A stretch of DNA of 50,196 nucleotides from Anaerolineales bacterium UBA2200. Lineage in GTDB: Bacteria; Chloroflexota; Anaerolineae; UBA2200. Made by a program: the position numbers and the translations under genes. Below are positions 1 through 9,300 of the stretch, piece by piece; positions within the stretch are counted from its first letter, which is position 1; each line of letters opens with the position of its first letter. Below the pieces are notes generated by a model. That model was not told the origin of the DNA and did no database searches. It was given only the letters and a program-made list of their open reading frames with translations. The stretch covers positions 1-50,196 of the forward strand of contig DCVA01000020.1 of NCBI GenBank assembly GCA_002327925.1, in the 5' to 3' direction.

Positions 1-623
1 AGGATGTCGTTCTGGATCGTGCCGCCCAGCGCGGCCATCGGTATGCCGCGCTTTTCGGCGGCGGCGATGTACATAGCCCAGATGACCGCCGCCGGGCCGT
101 TGATGGTCATCGAGGTGGTCACCTGGTCCACGGGGATGCCGTCGAACAGGATCTCCATGTCCTGCAGAGAGGAGACGGCCACGCCGCACTTGCCGAACTC
201 GCCCTCGGCCAGAGGGTGGTCCGTGTCATAGCCGTAGAGGGTGGGAAAGTCGAAGGCAACGGAGAGGCCCGTTTCGCCGTGGGCCAGCAGGTACTTGTAG
301 CGGGCGTTGGTCTCCTCGGCGCTGCCAAAGCCGGCGAACATGCGCATCGTCCACAGGCGGCCGCGGTACATGGTCGGGTGGACGCCGCGCGTGAACGGGT
401 ACTGGCCCGGGTAGCCCAGATCGCGCTCATAGTCGAAACCGGGCAGGTCGTCCGGCGTGTACAGGCGTTCGACCGGATCGCCGGACGTAGTTACAAAGTG
501 CTCCCGTCGTTCGGGCGAGCGGGAGAGGGCATCGTGGAGCGTGCCGCTCTCCCATTGTCGTCTACTTGTCTCTGCCCCCCCGGCACTTTGCTCCGCTCGG
601 ACGGGTTTTGCCTCTCCATCCAT
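1..623 (-). CDS. Methylmalonyl-CoA mutase large (catalytic) subunit, N-terminal part; runs off the window
   Basis: This is the N-terminal ~207 residues of a B12-dependent methylmalonyl-CoA mutase, which interconverts methylmalonyl-CoA and succinyl-CoA in propionate metabolism. Family stretches are visible: YPFTRGVHPTMYRGRLWTMR, a segment with FAGFGSAEETNARYKYLL, then FDFPTLYGYDTDHPLAEGE and DMEILFDGIPVDQVTTSMTI. The last residues seen are GGTIQNDI, so the TIM barrel continues past base 1. The start at 623 is supported by GGGAGG 6 nt upstream. A nearby CAT at 617-619 is in another frame. It lies 27 bp downstream of the 651-1718 gene on the same strand and is probably cotranscribed. A PccB-type carboxyltransferase at the other end of the window fits the same pathway, but the two genes are about 48 kb apart. 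Confidence 0.93.
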   Translation of the reverse strand, partial: MDGEAKPVRAEQSAGGAETSRRQWESGTLHDALSRSPERREHFVTTSGDPVERLYTPDDLPGFDYERDLGYPGQYPFTRGVHPTMYRGRLWTMRMFAGFGSAEETNARYKYLLAHGETGLSVAFDFPTLYGYDTDHPLAEGEFGKCGVAVSSLQDMEILFDGIPVDQVTTSMTINGPAAVIWAMYIAAAEKRGIPMAALGGTIQNDI

Positions 624-650
624 ACGTGCCTCCCAGGGTAGGGGTGCGGC

Positions 651-1718
651 TCACAGGCGGATCAGCTTGCCGCAGTAATCGCATTTGATGCTGTCCATAC
701 CGCGCACGATCTGCGTGGTGATGGCGCCGCCGCAGTGGGGGCAGGCGGTCGGCGCCGAGCGAACCTTCTCAGCGGCGACCTCATCGACCGGGGTCACCCG
801 GTCAACATCGAACTCGCGCGCCTTGGCCCGCCCGACCAGCGCCTGCCACTCGTTGCTGTCCTGGCCGTCGATATGGAAATGGGCCGTGGGCACGGAGGCC
901 TCGTAGCTGAAGGCGAGGTCGAGGTGATCCTCGTGGCTCAGCATGCCCCGCTTGCTGGCCTTGGCCGACTCCACGGTCGCCACGGGGGTCTCCAGCAGCA
1001 GGTTCTGCACCTTTTCCTTCTGCGTGGTGATGAACAGCACCTTCTTGGTGGCCTTCTCCTGCTTCTGCTCAAAGAGCAGACGCTGGTCCGTGAGGTAGAG
1101 CACTCCCTGGGGGTCTTCCTTATCGGCCTTCTCGCCTTTGGTCCAGGTGGCCCGGACGGCGCGTATCGGCGCCTCTGTGGGCAGCAGGCGGAAGGTGGCC
1201 TCGGCAAGCTGCTTCAGGGTCCAGTCGGCCTTCTGAACGCGGTTTTCCACGTCGCGGAGCTGGTTCTCCAGCTCGTCATACATCCCGCGGATGGTATCGG
1301 CGACGGCCGAAACCTTGCCCTCCACCGAGCTCACAGCCGACTTGATCTGCATGGCCAGAGGTTTGGCGATGGCCGGCGACGAGGCCTGGCCCACGAGGCG
1401 GCGAAAGTCATCCTCGATCGGGCGAATGGAACGCTCCAGGGAAAGCGCCTGCTGATCGATCTGGGCCAGAACGGAAGGTCTGACCGTGGCGAACCTCTGC
1501 CCCAGCTCCTCGGCCTTGCTCTCCAGGGCCTTCTCGAAGGGATAGCCGCGGGTGCGCAGGTCTTGCAGTCTGTTCGGCAGGCCGGAGACCTTGGAGTGCA
1601 GGTCTTCCAGCGAGTCGCGTGCGGCGCTCAGGCGCACTTTGGACTGCAGCGAATTGATCGAGTTCTGCAGCGAGTCGATTTCTCTCTTCAGTTCTTCGAC
1701 CGGGTCCTTGGTTGCCAT
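651..1718 (-). CDS. Coiled-coil protein with C-terminal zinc ribbon, function unknown
   Basis: A 355-residue cytoplasmic protein with no signal peptide or membrane segment. Residues 1-200 are helical and heptad-rich (ELKREIDSLQNSINSLQSK and later ENQLRDVENRVQK), consistent with a coiled coil. The middle part (VLYLTDQRLLFEQKQEKATK) resembles the bacterial PH-like or GRAM type of domain. The C-terminus holds a zinc ribbon, CPHCGG...CDYCGK. I chose ATG 1718 because AGGAGG lies 6 nt upstream; the open frame continues to 1895 but that stretch contains the promoter. It precedes the mutase gene by 27 bp. I know of no assigned function; the zinc ribbon plus PH-like region only suggests a binding or scaffold role. 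Confidence 0.8.
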   Translation of the reverse strand: MATKDPVEELKREIDSLQNSINSLQSKVRLSAARDSLEDLHSKVSGLPNRLQDLRTRGYPFEKALESKAEELGQRFATVRPSVLAQIDQQALSLERSIRPIEDDFRRLVGQASSPAIAKPLAMQIKSAVSSVEGKVSAVADTIRGMYDELENQLRDVENRVQKADWTLKQLAEATFRLLPTEAPIRAVRATWTKGEKADKEDPQGVLYLTDQRLLFEQKQEKATKKVLFITTQKEKVQNLLLETPVATVESAKASKRGMLSHEDHLDLAFSYEASVPTAHFHIDGQDSNEWQALVGRAKAREFDVDRVTPVDEVAAEKVRSAPTACPHCGGAITTQIVRGMDSIKCDYCGKLIRL

Positions 1719-1808
1719 CGAGTCCTCCTGGATTGTCTGGGGTAACGGCTGCGCCCGCCGGTCGCGGCCAGGCCCTGTGCGGTACCTGCGGCCGCGACGC
1801 ACCGAACC

Positions 1809-1838
1809 ATTATAACACGCGTCTCTGCAGAGCGGCAA
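1809..1838 (-). promoter_or_regulatory. Sigma-70-type promoter for the 1718/623 gene pair
   Basis: On the minus strand TTGCCG (1838-1833), an 18-bp spacer and a consensus TATAAT (1814-1809). The predicted start near 1802 leaves a leader of about 84 nt to the ATG at 1718. It is divergent from the promoter at 1882. Confidence 0.65.
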
Positions 1839-1881
1839 AGGCGGCCACAGCCACAGATAACCCCGGCGGCGCGCATCAAAC

Positions 1882-1909
1882 TTGACGTCGCCCAAGAGCA
1901 GGATATACT
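1882..1909 (+). promoter_or_regulatory. Promoter of the histidine phosphatase gene, apparently giving a leaderless mRNA
   Basis: TTGACG (1882-1887), 16-bp spacer, TATACT (1904-1909). The ATG at 1919 starts only 10 nt after the -10 hexamer, where transcription itself should begin, and no Shine-Dalgarno is present. A leaderless transcript is therefore likely. Confidence 0.65.
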
Positions 1910-1918
1910 CTCACCCGT

Positions 1919-2575
1919 ATGAACCGGCCAGTTACGACGCTCCACCTGATCCGCCACGGCGAAGTTCACAACCCGCGGGGCATATTCTACGGGCGTCTGC
2001 CGCGCTACCGACTGGGCCCCGACGGGCGGGCGCAGGCAAAAGCGGCGGCAGCCCTGCTGGCATCTGAGCCAGTGACGGCCATCTACTGCAGCCCCATGCT
2101 GCGAGCGCGCCAGACGGCGGCGGTGATCGCCGCGGCCCTGCCCGGCGCAGGGTTGCGCGTGTCCAGGCGCCTGAATGAGGTGCGTGTACCGCTCGAAGGC
2201 AGGCCGCTGGAGGAGGGCGCCCGCCGCAACTGGGACATCTACACGGGCAACCGGCCTCCGTACGAATCGCCCGCGGATGTGCTGGCCAGAATGCTCCGAT
2301 TCGTGGCGGCCTGCCGCAGGAGACACGCGGCTCAGACGGTTGCCGCCGTCACACACGGAGACCCGATTGCCTTCCTGATGCTCTGGGCCTGGGGCCAGGC
2401 GTATACGCCCTCACGCAAGGCGCCCCTGTACTTTGACTACCTGCAGACCGGCTCGGTCATCACGCTGGTGTTTCCGAGCCAGAATGCTTCCGAACTGCCG
2501 GTGGTGATGTACACCGCAAACGGGGCAGGGCAGCTCAGCCGTCTGGACGTGCGACCTCCCCCCGTAATCGATTGA
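1919..2575 (+). CDS. Histidine phosphatase (phosphoglycerate mutase-like) family protein
   Basis: A 218-residue histidine phosphatase superfamily protein. The phosphohistidine motif is near the N-terminus (LHLIRHGEV), followed by the usual YCSPMLRARQTA arginine motif, a glutamate at LNEVRVPLEG and a second catalytic histidine in VTHGDPIAFLM. All core residues are present, so phosphoesterase activity on a small phosphorylated substrate is expected, but the substrate cannot be read from sequence. The ATG at 1919 is the only sensible start; it has no Shine-Dalgarno and sits at the predicted transcription start. The gene ends inside the -35 box of the next promoter. It could be a cobalamin-pathway phosphatase such as CobC, but no cob gene is nearby. 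Confidence 0.88.
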   Translation: MNRPVTTLHLIRHGEVHNPRGIFYGRLPRYRLGPDGRAQAKAAAALLASEPVTAIYCSPMLRARQTAAVIAAALPGAGLRVSRRLNEVRVPLEGRPLEEGARRNWDIYTGNRPPYESPADVLARMLRFVAACRRRHAAQTVAAVTHGDPIAFLMLWAWGQAYTPSRKAPLYFDYLQTGSVITLVFPSQNASELPVVMYTANGAGQLSRLDVRPPPVID

Positions 2576-2600
2576 CACGGCACGGCCCACGAGCTATACT
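2572..2600 (+). promoter_or_regulatory. Near-consensus promoter for the zinc-ribbon and VWA genes
   Basis: TTGACA (2572-2577), a 17-bp spacer and TATACT (2595-2600). The -35 box overlaps the stop codon of the phosphatase gene (TGA 2573-2575). The predicted start is near 2607, leaving about 93 nt before ATG 2700. Confidence 0.75.
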
Positions 2601-2699
2601 CTCAGTGCAATCCACAGGCCGGCCGCTCGGAACCGACCCACGCCTCACGTACGCGCCGTGCCCTGGCCTGCGACCTGCGCACTTTTCCGGGAGCCAACG

Positions 2700-3196
2700 A
2701 TGAACTGTTCCAACTGCGGGGCGCCGATGGTGCTGGTGGAAGACAGGGTTACTTTGCCTGCGAGCACTGCGGCACCTTGGACTTTCCCCGCCCGCCGGAT
2801 GACGGGATCACCCCCCTGGGTATCCCAGGGACACTGGAGTGTCCCCTGTGCCGCCTCCCGCTTGAGCTGGCCTGGGCGGGCGCCGCGCAGGTGCTGCTTT
2901 GCCGGCGCTGCCGCGGCATCCTGATCCCGATGGCCAGCTTTTCGCGAGCCATTACCTACCTGCGCTCGACCGCGTCCGATCCGCCCGTGGCGCCGCCGCC
3001 GATGAACCGCGAGGATCTGCACCGCCATATCGCCTGCCCTCGGTGCGGCAGGCAGATGGACGTCCATCCCTACGGCGGGCCGGGCAACATCGTGATCGAC
3101 AACTGCCCGCACTGCCGGCTCAACTGGCTGGATTCGGGCGAGTTCTTTCGCGTGGTGCGGGCGCCGGGAAAGGACCGCAGGAGGGCCAGGGAGTGA
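2700..3196 (+). pseudogene. zf-TFIIB-type zinc-ribbon protein, interrupted by a one-base frameshift
   Basis: Reading starts at ATG 2700 as MNCSNCGAPMVLVEDR, then leaves frame at the GGG at 2746-2748. Restoring one G there yields VEDRGYFACEHCGTLDFP and joins directly to the downstream frame, which runs to the stop at 3194-3196. The complete product would be about 165 residues with three zinc-ribbon cysteine sets: CSNCG...CEHCG, CPLCR...CRRCR and a C-terminal CPRCG...CPHCRLNWLDSGE, the last typical of zf-TFIIB. The gap in a G-run may be a real mutation or a sequencing or assembly slip. If uncorrected, only the downstream part could be made, from an internal start such as 2777. It shares a promoter with the VWA gene, which also carries a zinc ribbon. 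Confidence 0.72.
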
Positions 3197-3242
3197 GGGG
3201 CTGGTGCGCCCCGGTGCAGCGACCTGTGGAGACGAGCTGAGC

Positions 3243-3276
3243 AGATCCTTCGGCGCCGTAGCGTCTGGGGATGACA
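3243..3276 (+). repeat. Degenerate copy of a dispersed AGATCCTTCG...GGAYGACA repeat
   Basis: Begins AGATCCTTCGGCG and ends TGGGGATGACA, resembling the copies at 15010-15036 (reverse orientation) and 25786-25812. It lies just before the ribosome-binding site of the VWA gene. It is slightly longer (34 versus 27 nt) and imperfect, so confidence is moderate. Confidence 0.5.
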
Positions 3277-3289
3277 CGAGGAGGATGCC

Positions 3290-4690
3290 ATGCCAAAACT
3301 GATGCGTTGTCTGTACTGCGGTACGCTGCAGGATGAGCCGGCCGGCACGAAAACTTGCAGCCGCTGCGGAGGGGAGCTGGGCTTTGTGGGCGAGCCGCCC
3401 GCGGACGAGCGCGGCTCCTACCTGCAGGTGCAGATGGAGCTGGACCAGGTCAAGGCGCCTGCCGGGCAGAACGTGGAGCGGCACCTGCTGATCACGCTTC
3501 GCGCTCCTTCGTCCGTGCCTGCCGCTGAGTCGGCGCCGACGACGACAGGGCGCCAGCCCCTCGGGTTCACCGCTGTGCTGGATGTTTCCGGCTCCATGCA
3601 GGGCCCCAAGATCGGGCAGGTCGTCGAGGCGGCCAAACAGGCGGTCAATCGCCTGCACGACGGGGATACCTTCGCTCTGGTGGCGTTCAGCAGCAGGGTC
3701 AAATCGCTGCTGGAGCCGAGGGCGGTGGACGACGAAACGCGCCAGGAGGCGCGGCGCGCCCTAGCGGAGGTGCGCGCCGGCGGCCAGACGGCGCTCTGCG
3801 GAGGCCTGGAAGAGGCCCTCAAACACGCCCGAAAGGCCCGCCACGACACCAATCTGGTGCTGCTCTTGAGCGACGGCCAGGCCAACGTGGGCGAGACGGA
3901 CCTGGAGAAGGTGGGAGCCCGCGCTTTCGAGGCGCATCAGGCCGGGGTCAGCGTTTCCACACTCGGCGTTGGGCTGGACTATAACGAGGCCCTGATGGTC
4001 GAGATCGCCACCCAGGGCGGCGGGCGCTTCTACCACGTGCAGAGCGCGGCGCAGATCGTGCCTTACGTGGCGGGCGAGCTGGGCGAGGCGGCGGCCATTG
4101 CCGCGCGCGACACGCAGATCCATCTGGACATCCCGGCCGGCGCCATCCTGATGCCCCTCTCGGCCGCCTACTCGGCCCAGCAGGACGGCGGCCACGCCGT
4201 GGTCAAGGTGGGCGATATCCCCTGCGAGACCGACCTGGAGATTCCCGTGCGCGTCGCCCTGGCCGCGGGACCGGCCGGTTCGAAGCTGAGTTTCGAGGGT
4301 TATGTAACCTACCGCTCTCCGGCGGATCACGAGCTGCGCTCGACGCTGAACCGGGTGACGGTGCGCTTTGTCGAGGCGCCGCTGTTCCAGCCGCGCGATG
4401 GCGTTGTGGCGCCGATCGCGGAGAAGGTGCTGGAGCAGATCAAGGCCACCAACGTGCTCAGCTTTGCCCGCGCCAGAGCCAAGAACCCGGCCGAGGCGGA
4501 GAAACAGCGAATGTCGGATCTCGGACGGCTGAGGGCCTACGCTTCGCTGCTGGGGGATGAGCGGGCAGACACGGAGATGGACGAAACCAGGGCCTTTTAC
4601 AGCGCCATGGACTTTTCGCCATCGGTGGCCAAGATGGGCATCACCTCGGCCTTTGCCCGCCAGCGGGGCACGAAAAAGTTCGACAAGTAG
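3290..4690 (+). CDS. VWA-domain protein with N-terminal zinc ribbon
   Basis: A 466-residue protein. Residues ~7-28 form a zinc ribbon (CLYCGT...CSRCGG). A von Willebrand factor A domain follows, with a complete MIDAS: DVSGSM near residue 97, a threonine in GGQTALCGG and LLSDGQANVG. After the VWA comes a beta-rich region like those in VIT/VWA proteins. There is no signal peptide, so it is probably cytoplasmic. Known VWA-MIDAS domains bind divalent metal and mediate protein contacts; the partner here is unknown. GAGGAGG upstream supports ATG 3290. It follows the frameshifted zinc-ribbon gene by 93 bp and probably shares its promoter. It converges on the gene at 4733, with a shared hairpin between them. 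Confidence 0.85.
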   Translation: MPKLMRCLYCGTLQDEPAGTKTCSRCGGELGFVGEPPADERGSYLQVQMELDQVKAPAGQNVERHLLITLRAPSSVPAAESAPTTTGRQPLGFTAVLDVSGSMQGPKIGQVVEAAKQAVNRLHDGDTFALVAFSSRVKSLLEPRAVDDETRQEARRALAEVRAGGQTALCGGLEEALKHARKARHDTNLVLLLSDGQANVGETDLEKVGARAFEAHQAGVSVSTLGVGLDYNEALMVEIATQGGGRFYHVQSAAQIVPYVAGELGEAAAIAARDTQIHLDIPAGAILMPLSAAYSAQQDGGHAVVKVGDIPCETDLEIPVRVALAAGPAGSKLSFEGYVTYRSPADHELRSTLNRVTVRFVEAPLFQPRDGVVAPIAEKVLEQIKATNVLSFARARAKNPAEAEKQRMSDLGRLRAYASLLGDERADTEMDETRAFYSAMDFSPSVAKMGITSAFARQRGTKKFDK

Positions 4691-4701
4691 GAGCTTCTGA
4701 T

Positions 4702-4731
4702 CCGGAGGGGATACTGCCGTGCCCCCTCCGG
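4702..4731. terminator. Bidirectional hairpin between convergent genes
   Basis: Perfect 9-bp inverted repeat CCGGAGGGG (4702-4710) / CCCCTCCGG (4723-4731) with a 12-nt loop, placed exactly in the 42-bp gap between two convergent stop codons. No T-tract on either side. Confidence 0.55.
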
Positions 4732-4732
4732 C

Positions 4733-5758
4733 CTAGCCAGACCCTCTCGTTGCGGGCAGCCAGCGCATGCCCGGGCCGGCAGCCGTCACGAAGGGGACGG
4801 CGCTCTCGGCCTGCGCCTGGAGGTTCAGCCCCCAGCCAAAGCCCTCCCTCACCTTCAGCCGCGCCTTCAGCTCGTGGATCCCCGGTTGCAGAGGCAGGGT
4901 AACACTCTGCGCATTCTGCCTCACCCAGCCCCTGTCCGCATAGCTGTCAAAGCCCTTGAACAGGTTGGCCCCGCCATAGCACTCCTGCCCGTCCACCCAC
5001 AGAGACAGCTCGTCGCTGAAGCCGAAGCCGAACGTGACAGGGCAGGCGGTCACCAGCTCAAAGCGGCGGGTCAAGACAGCCTCCCCCAGCGTGGCCGGGA
5101 AGTAGCGGTTGAGGTTCAGGAATCCTCCCGCCTCTGTCTGCAGCGGGCCATAGCCCTCCATGAACCACTCACGCACCGTGCCCGGCGAGAGGCTGGGCAG
5201 AGGGCTTGCCTGCCCGACCGGGTGGCCGTTGGAGAGAATGCGAAGCCCGGCAAAGAGGGCGGGCCTGTACGTCCACAGGCCGACCTGCCCGGGCAGGTGA
5301 GGGTGGGCCAGCTGGTCGACCACGAGGGGAGGCGAATCGTCGAGCTGGATGGAGGCGCGCCCTGCGTTGACGTGGATGCGCAGGGTGAACCACTCCCCGG
5401 TCGGCACGGCGGCCGTTTGCTGGTAGCAGGGTCCGTGGTAGAGCTGCCAGGTGTTGGAGCCGTGAAAGACCGGGTCGTACTGGATGGCGTCGCTCTGGCC
5501 GCTGCAGTGAGGCACGGCGTAGGCCAGCTCATAGTTGGCGGCATCGCGCACGCCGAAGGCGATGCCCGGGTAGCACGGGCCCTCGGCGGCGATGGACACT
5601 TCGATGCTGCCATCCAGCAGCTCCAGTCCGGGCACGAGGGCCAGCCCATCCAGCCGGAGCGCGGGCCGGCCGAGAAAGACGGTTTGCTCAGCGCTGCGCG
5701 TCAACAGCTCGAGAGAGGCAAGGTCGGAGAGATCGTTCTGCCAGACCTGTACGGCCAT
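4733..5758 (-). CDS. Concanavalin/LamG-like beta-sandwich protein, function unknown
   Basis: A 341-residue protein. Residues 1-180 read like a LamG or 3-keto-disaccharide-hydrolase type jelly roll (PGIAFGVRDAANYELAYAVP, WFTLRIHVNAGRASIQLDD, GQVGLWTYRPALFAGLRIL). The C-terminal half resembles a second beta-sandwich (FSDELSLWVDGQECYGG, LPLQPGIHELKARLKV). No signal peptide is visible. The ATG at 5758 is preceded by GGAGG with 6-nt spacing. It lies 47 bp after the DUF3795 gene on the same strand and is probably in its operon. A carbohydrate- or ligand-binding role is only a guess. Confidence 0.7.
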   Translation of the reverse strand: MAVQVWQNDLSDLASLELLTRSAEQTVFLGRPALRLDGLALVPGLELLDGSIEVSIAAEGPCYPGIAFGVRDAANYELAYAVPHCSGQSDAIQYDPVFHGSNTWQLYHGPCYQQTAAVPTGEWFTLRIHVNAGRASIQLDDSPPLVVDQLAHPHLPGQVGLWTYRPALFAGLRILSNGHPVGQASPLPSLSPGTVREWFMEGYGPLQTEAGGFLNLNRYFPATLGEAVLTRRFELVTACPVTFGFGFSDELSLWVDGQECYGGANLFKGFDSYADRGWVRQNAQSVTLPLQPGIHELKARLKVREGFGWGLNLQAQAESAVPFVTAAGPGMRWLPATRGSG

Positions 5759-5805
5759 CGGACACCTCCGGGGATTCAGACAGAGTCGTAGTCAGGGAGC
5801 CGTCC

Positions 5806-6156
5806 CTAGAGCGAGGCGCGGATGGCCAGCAGGGCCTCTCTGGCCGGCGTGCCGTCCTTGAACATCGCTCCGTAGGTAGCGCACGAATCCAACTCGACGC
5901 AGTGCCCGCAGTTGGGCAGGCCGCGTCCGCCGGCGCAGGCACGGATCGGGCACTGCCGGCACCAGCCGCAGAGAACGTCGTTCTGCGACAGGCATCCTTC
6001 ACAGGTCACAAAGCTCTCGTCGATGCTGTCCTCGTGGAACAGCTTGCGCCACTCGGCGGCGACGCGCGCCTTGGCCGCCGCGTCATTGGCCAGGGTGGCC
6101 ACACGGGCCTCGCAGGCAGCACAGTCCAGACCGCAGATTGCCGTCATTCGCTCCAT
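5806..6156 (-). CDS. DUF3795-type cysteine-rich protein
   Basis: A 116-residue protein beginning MERMTAICGLDCAACEA, the usual opening of DUF3795 proteins. Many paired cysteines follow (CEGCLSQNDVLCGWCRQC, CAGGRGLPNCGHC), suggesting metal or Fe-S binding. The start at 6156 is preferred over the longer frame to 6216 because AAAGGAG is 7 nt upstream and the upstream promoter overlaps the longer version. Function is not established for the family. Confidence 0.8.
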   Translation of the reverse strand: MERMTAICGLDCAACEARVATLANDAAAKARVAAEWRKLFHEDSIDESFVTCEGCLSQNDVLCGWCRQCPIRACAGGRGLPNCGHCVELDSCATYGAMFKDGTPAREALLAIRASL

Positions 6157-6187
6157 AGCAGAACTCCTTTCAGTGCCTGATGGGGGC

Positions 6188-6216
6188 AGTGTAGCACAAA
6201 TGTTCTGAATTGGCAA
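6188..6216 (-). promoter_or_regulatory. Promoter for the DUF3795 / LamG-like pair
   Basis: Minus strand TTGCCA (6216-6211), 17-bp spacer, TACACT (6193-6188). Predicted start near 6181, 25 nt before ATG 6156. This supports the shorter DUF3795 start. Confidence 0.65.
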
Positions 6217-6311
6217 GTCGACCGTTGGGGCCGTTTGTCTTCTGGCGCGGACGCGTCCATAATAGCAGAAGCTGTCATTGTCCGTGTGGCGATCGACAAG
6301 GGGGTGCGGTC

Positions 6312-9300
6312 ATGGGCCGACGGTTCCGGGCTATGCTAGCGTTGGTGTTCGTCCTGTCCCTGTGGGGCGCGACCTCTCCGAAGACCGCCGCAGAGCCCCC
6401 GCCAGGATACCTCGCGTGGAAAGAGCAATCGTGGCTGGCCGAGATTCCCCCCCTGCCTTCCGATTTCCCCGGCCTCGCCTCTCCCTCTGCCTCCGTCTCG
6501 GACTACCCGGCTCAGTCCTGGTCGGGGATGGCCTTCGAATCGGGGCGTGACGGCAACTGGGAGATCTACTACGCCAAGGGGGACGGCATGTCGCCGCGAC
6601 GGCTGACCGACAACCCCGCCAGCGACATCTATCCGCGCCTGGATCGCGGCTGCACGCGTGTGGTGTTCGCCTCGGACCGCGACGGCAACCTGGAGCTGTA
6701 CACGATGAACGTCGACGGTTCCGGGCTGGCCCGGCTCACGTGGGAGCCGGCGGCCGACTCGTGGCCCGCCTGGTCTCCCGACGGCACGCGCATCGCCTTC
6801 GCCTCGCGCAGGGACACGGACTGGGACCTCTACCTGATGAACGCCGATGGCAGCGGAGTGGCACGCCTGACGGCCTCACCGGAGGACGACGTGCAGCCCT
6901 GCTGGTCGCCAGACGGGCAGAGCATCGCCTGGATCAGGCGGGTCAGCTCCAATCAGGCCGAGCTGTTCCGCATCGACGCGGACGGGACAAACGGGAGGCG
7001 CATTCAGCCCGGCTGCGGCTATATGCAGCATCCCTCCTGGTCGGTGGATGGCAACTACATCGCCTTCGACTGCGACATAGACGGCGACTATTTCAACGAA
7101 GTGGTCACCACCACTGAGGCGGGCGGGGGCCGCACGGTGCTGATGGACCCGTCGCAGTACCGGAGGTACTACCAGGACGCCTGGCTCGGTTCCTACGGTC
7201 CGAAAGACCACGACCTGGTGGCCACCATCGTCTACTGGGAAGTGGAAGATGGGTGGCTCGTCCTGTCGCGCACCCTGATGATGCAGCTCAGCGGTGCCTG
7301 GGTCTCCAGCTCCGGCCTGGATATGTCCCCCGACTGGCAGACGGCGGACATTGCCGCTCCCATCGCGACTCTGGCGCCGATGCCGCGCTTTCACCCTGAC
7401 GCCGACCTGCTCTACTCCTGGAGCGCCCGCGACACAGGGCCGGCGGGGATCCACTCGTACGACGTCGAAATCCGCGACCAGACCAACAGCGACTGGCGCC
7501 CCTGGCTGCACAAGACCCAGGACACGTCGGCCTGGTCGCATGGCGGCTTCGGCTATACATACCGCGCCCGTGTGCGGGCCTATGACAACGCGGGCAATAT
7601 GGGACCCTGGAACGAGCAGCCCCCGGAAGGCACATTCTGCTATCGATGGAAAGTCTCGGGCACAATCGTCGACGAGCGAGGACTCGCCGTGTCCAACGCG
7701 ACAGCCATCACCCGACCCGAGGCCCCGGGAAAGGCGCTTCCTGACCGGGAGGGGCACTTTGCCTTCTTCGGCATCGAGGGAGACGTGCATCAACTGGAGG
7801 TGAGCCACCAGGGCTACGCGGCAGCCGCTCCCATCGAGTTCGACTCTCCCAGGCCGGATCCGCAATACGAGATCCGCCTCTGGCACATGGACGAGAGGCT
7901 GTCCAATGGCGGCGGGGAGACAGGTGCAATGGCGCCGTGGATCACATCGGGGCACCCTGCGCCCATCCTGATGAGCGACGGATTGTCCGGCCAGTACAGC
8001 TTTGTGCTGGGGCAAGTGATCACCTCGGGACTCTATGCCCTGCCCGGCAATCCTGACCCGCCCGCGCCGACTCAGTTGATGCAGGACGCATCGGGTACGC
8101 TTCATGTCCTGTACAACACCATTCTGGGCTCCACCGCTGTGAGTCACTACCTGCAGCGCCCATCGGGGGGCACCTGGTCGACGCCGCAGTCGTTCACGGA
8201 CGCCGGGCGCTGGCCGGCGCTGGCCATGGACGCATCGGGCACTCTCTACACCGTTGGACTGCAGCACGTGCATGCCGACGTGGACTATGCCATGGTGTAC
8301 AAGTACAGGCCGCCCGGCGGCGAGTGGACGGCGGCGGTGCGCATTCCGGGCGTGGCGGTACCGGCTACCGCCTACCCGGTGGTCCTGGCAGACTCTGGAG
8401 GGCGGCTGCACGCCATCTGGGACTGCTATTCCTGCTGGAATCTCGGCACCACACAGCACGCCGTCCGGGCGCCCGACGGCCTGTGGACCAACACCACCGG
8501 ACCTGCCGTGGGCTGGACCAATCTGCCAAGTCGCTCCCTGCTGGCGGCCATCGGTACCGGCGATGTGATGCATGCGGTCTGGTACGATGGGACTCACTCC
8601 AACGGTACGAGCGACACGCTCAAGCTGATGTACAGCCGAAGGGAGCCAGGGGCCCTCTGGTCGGGGCCTGTGGCTCTGGCGGCATCCAGTGGCCTGGACC
8701 TGCTGCGCGAAGCCCCTGCCCTGCTCACGGGACAGGGCGGATGGGTCTACCTCATCTGGCAGGTGAGGACTTTCGACTCGGGGGGCAAGGCGCTGCGGCA
8801 GACCGCCTACCTGAAGCGGTCCGAAGATGGCGGGGTAACCTGGGGCAGCGCCGTTCACATCTCCGCCTGGGACACCTGGCTGCAGACGGGCGGCGTGATC
8901 CCGGCCGTGACGATCGATGAGACGGGAGGATTGCACGCCTTCTGGGATCCCCAGGGCGAACAGAGCGTGCAGAGTGTGTATAGCACGTCCGGCGATGGGG
9001 GGACCACCTGGTCGACTCCGCGCCGCATCGGGGCGCTGGTGACGCCTCAGTCGGCGATTGTGCAGGGCCAACAGGGGCAGGCATGCGTCGGCGGGCGCAA
9101 CGCCCTGGCCGATGTCTACGGGCTCAACGAGGTCGTAGGATCGAGCGCCCTGCGCCAGACTGCCGATTTGCGCTCCGGCGCGCACGAGCCCACCCTGGCC
9201 TTCTCATACCGCCTGTTCCAGGAGCCGGACGGCACAGACAGCTTGAAGGTGAGCGCTGGCGGCGAGATACTGTGGCAGTCGTCGGGGCCTCAGGAGACAT

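Noticed and set aside
6876..9185. 769-codon open frame on the minus strand
   Set aside because: Antisense to the PD40 protein; low-complexity Arg/Gly/Pro/His composition, no recognisable domain, typical G+C-driven shadow frame.
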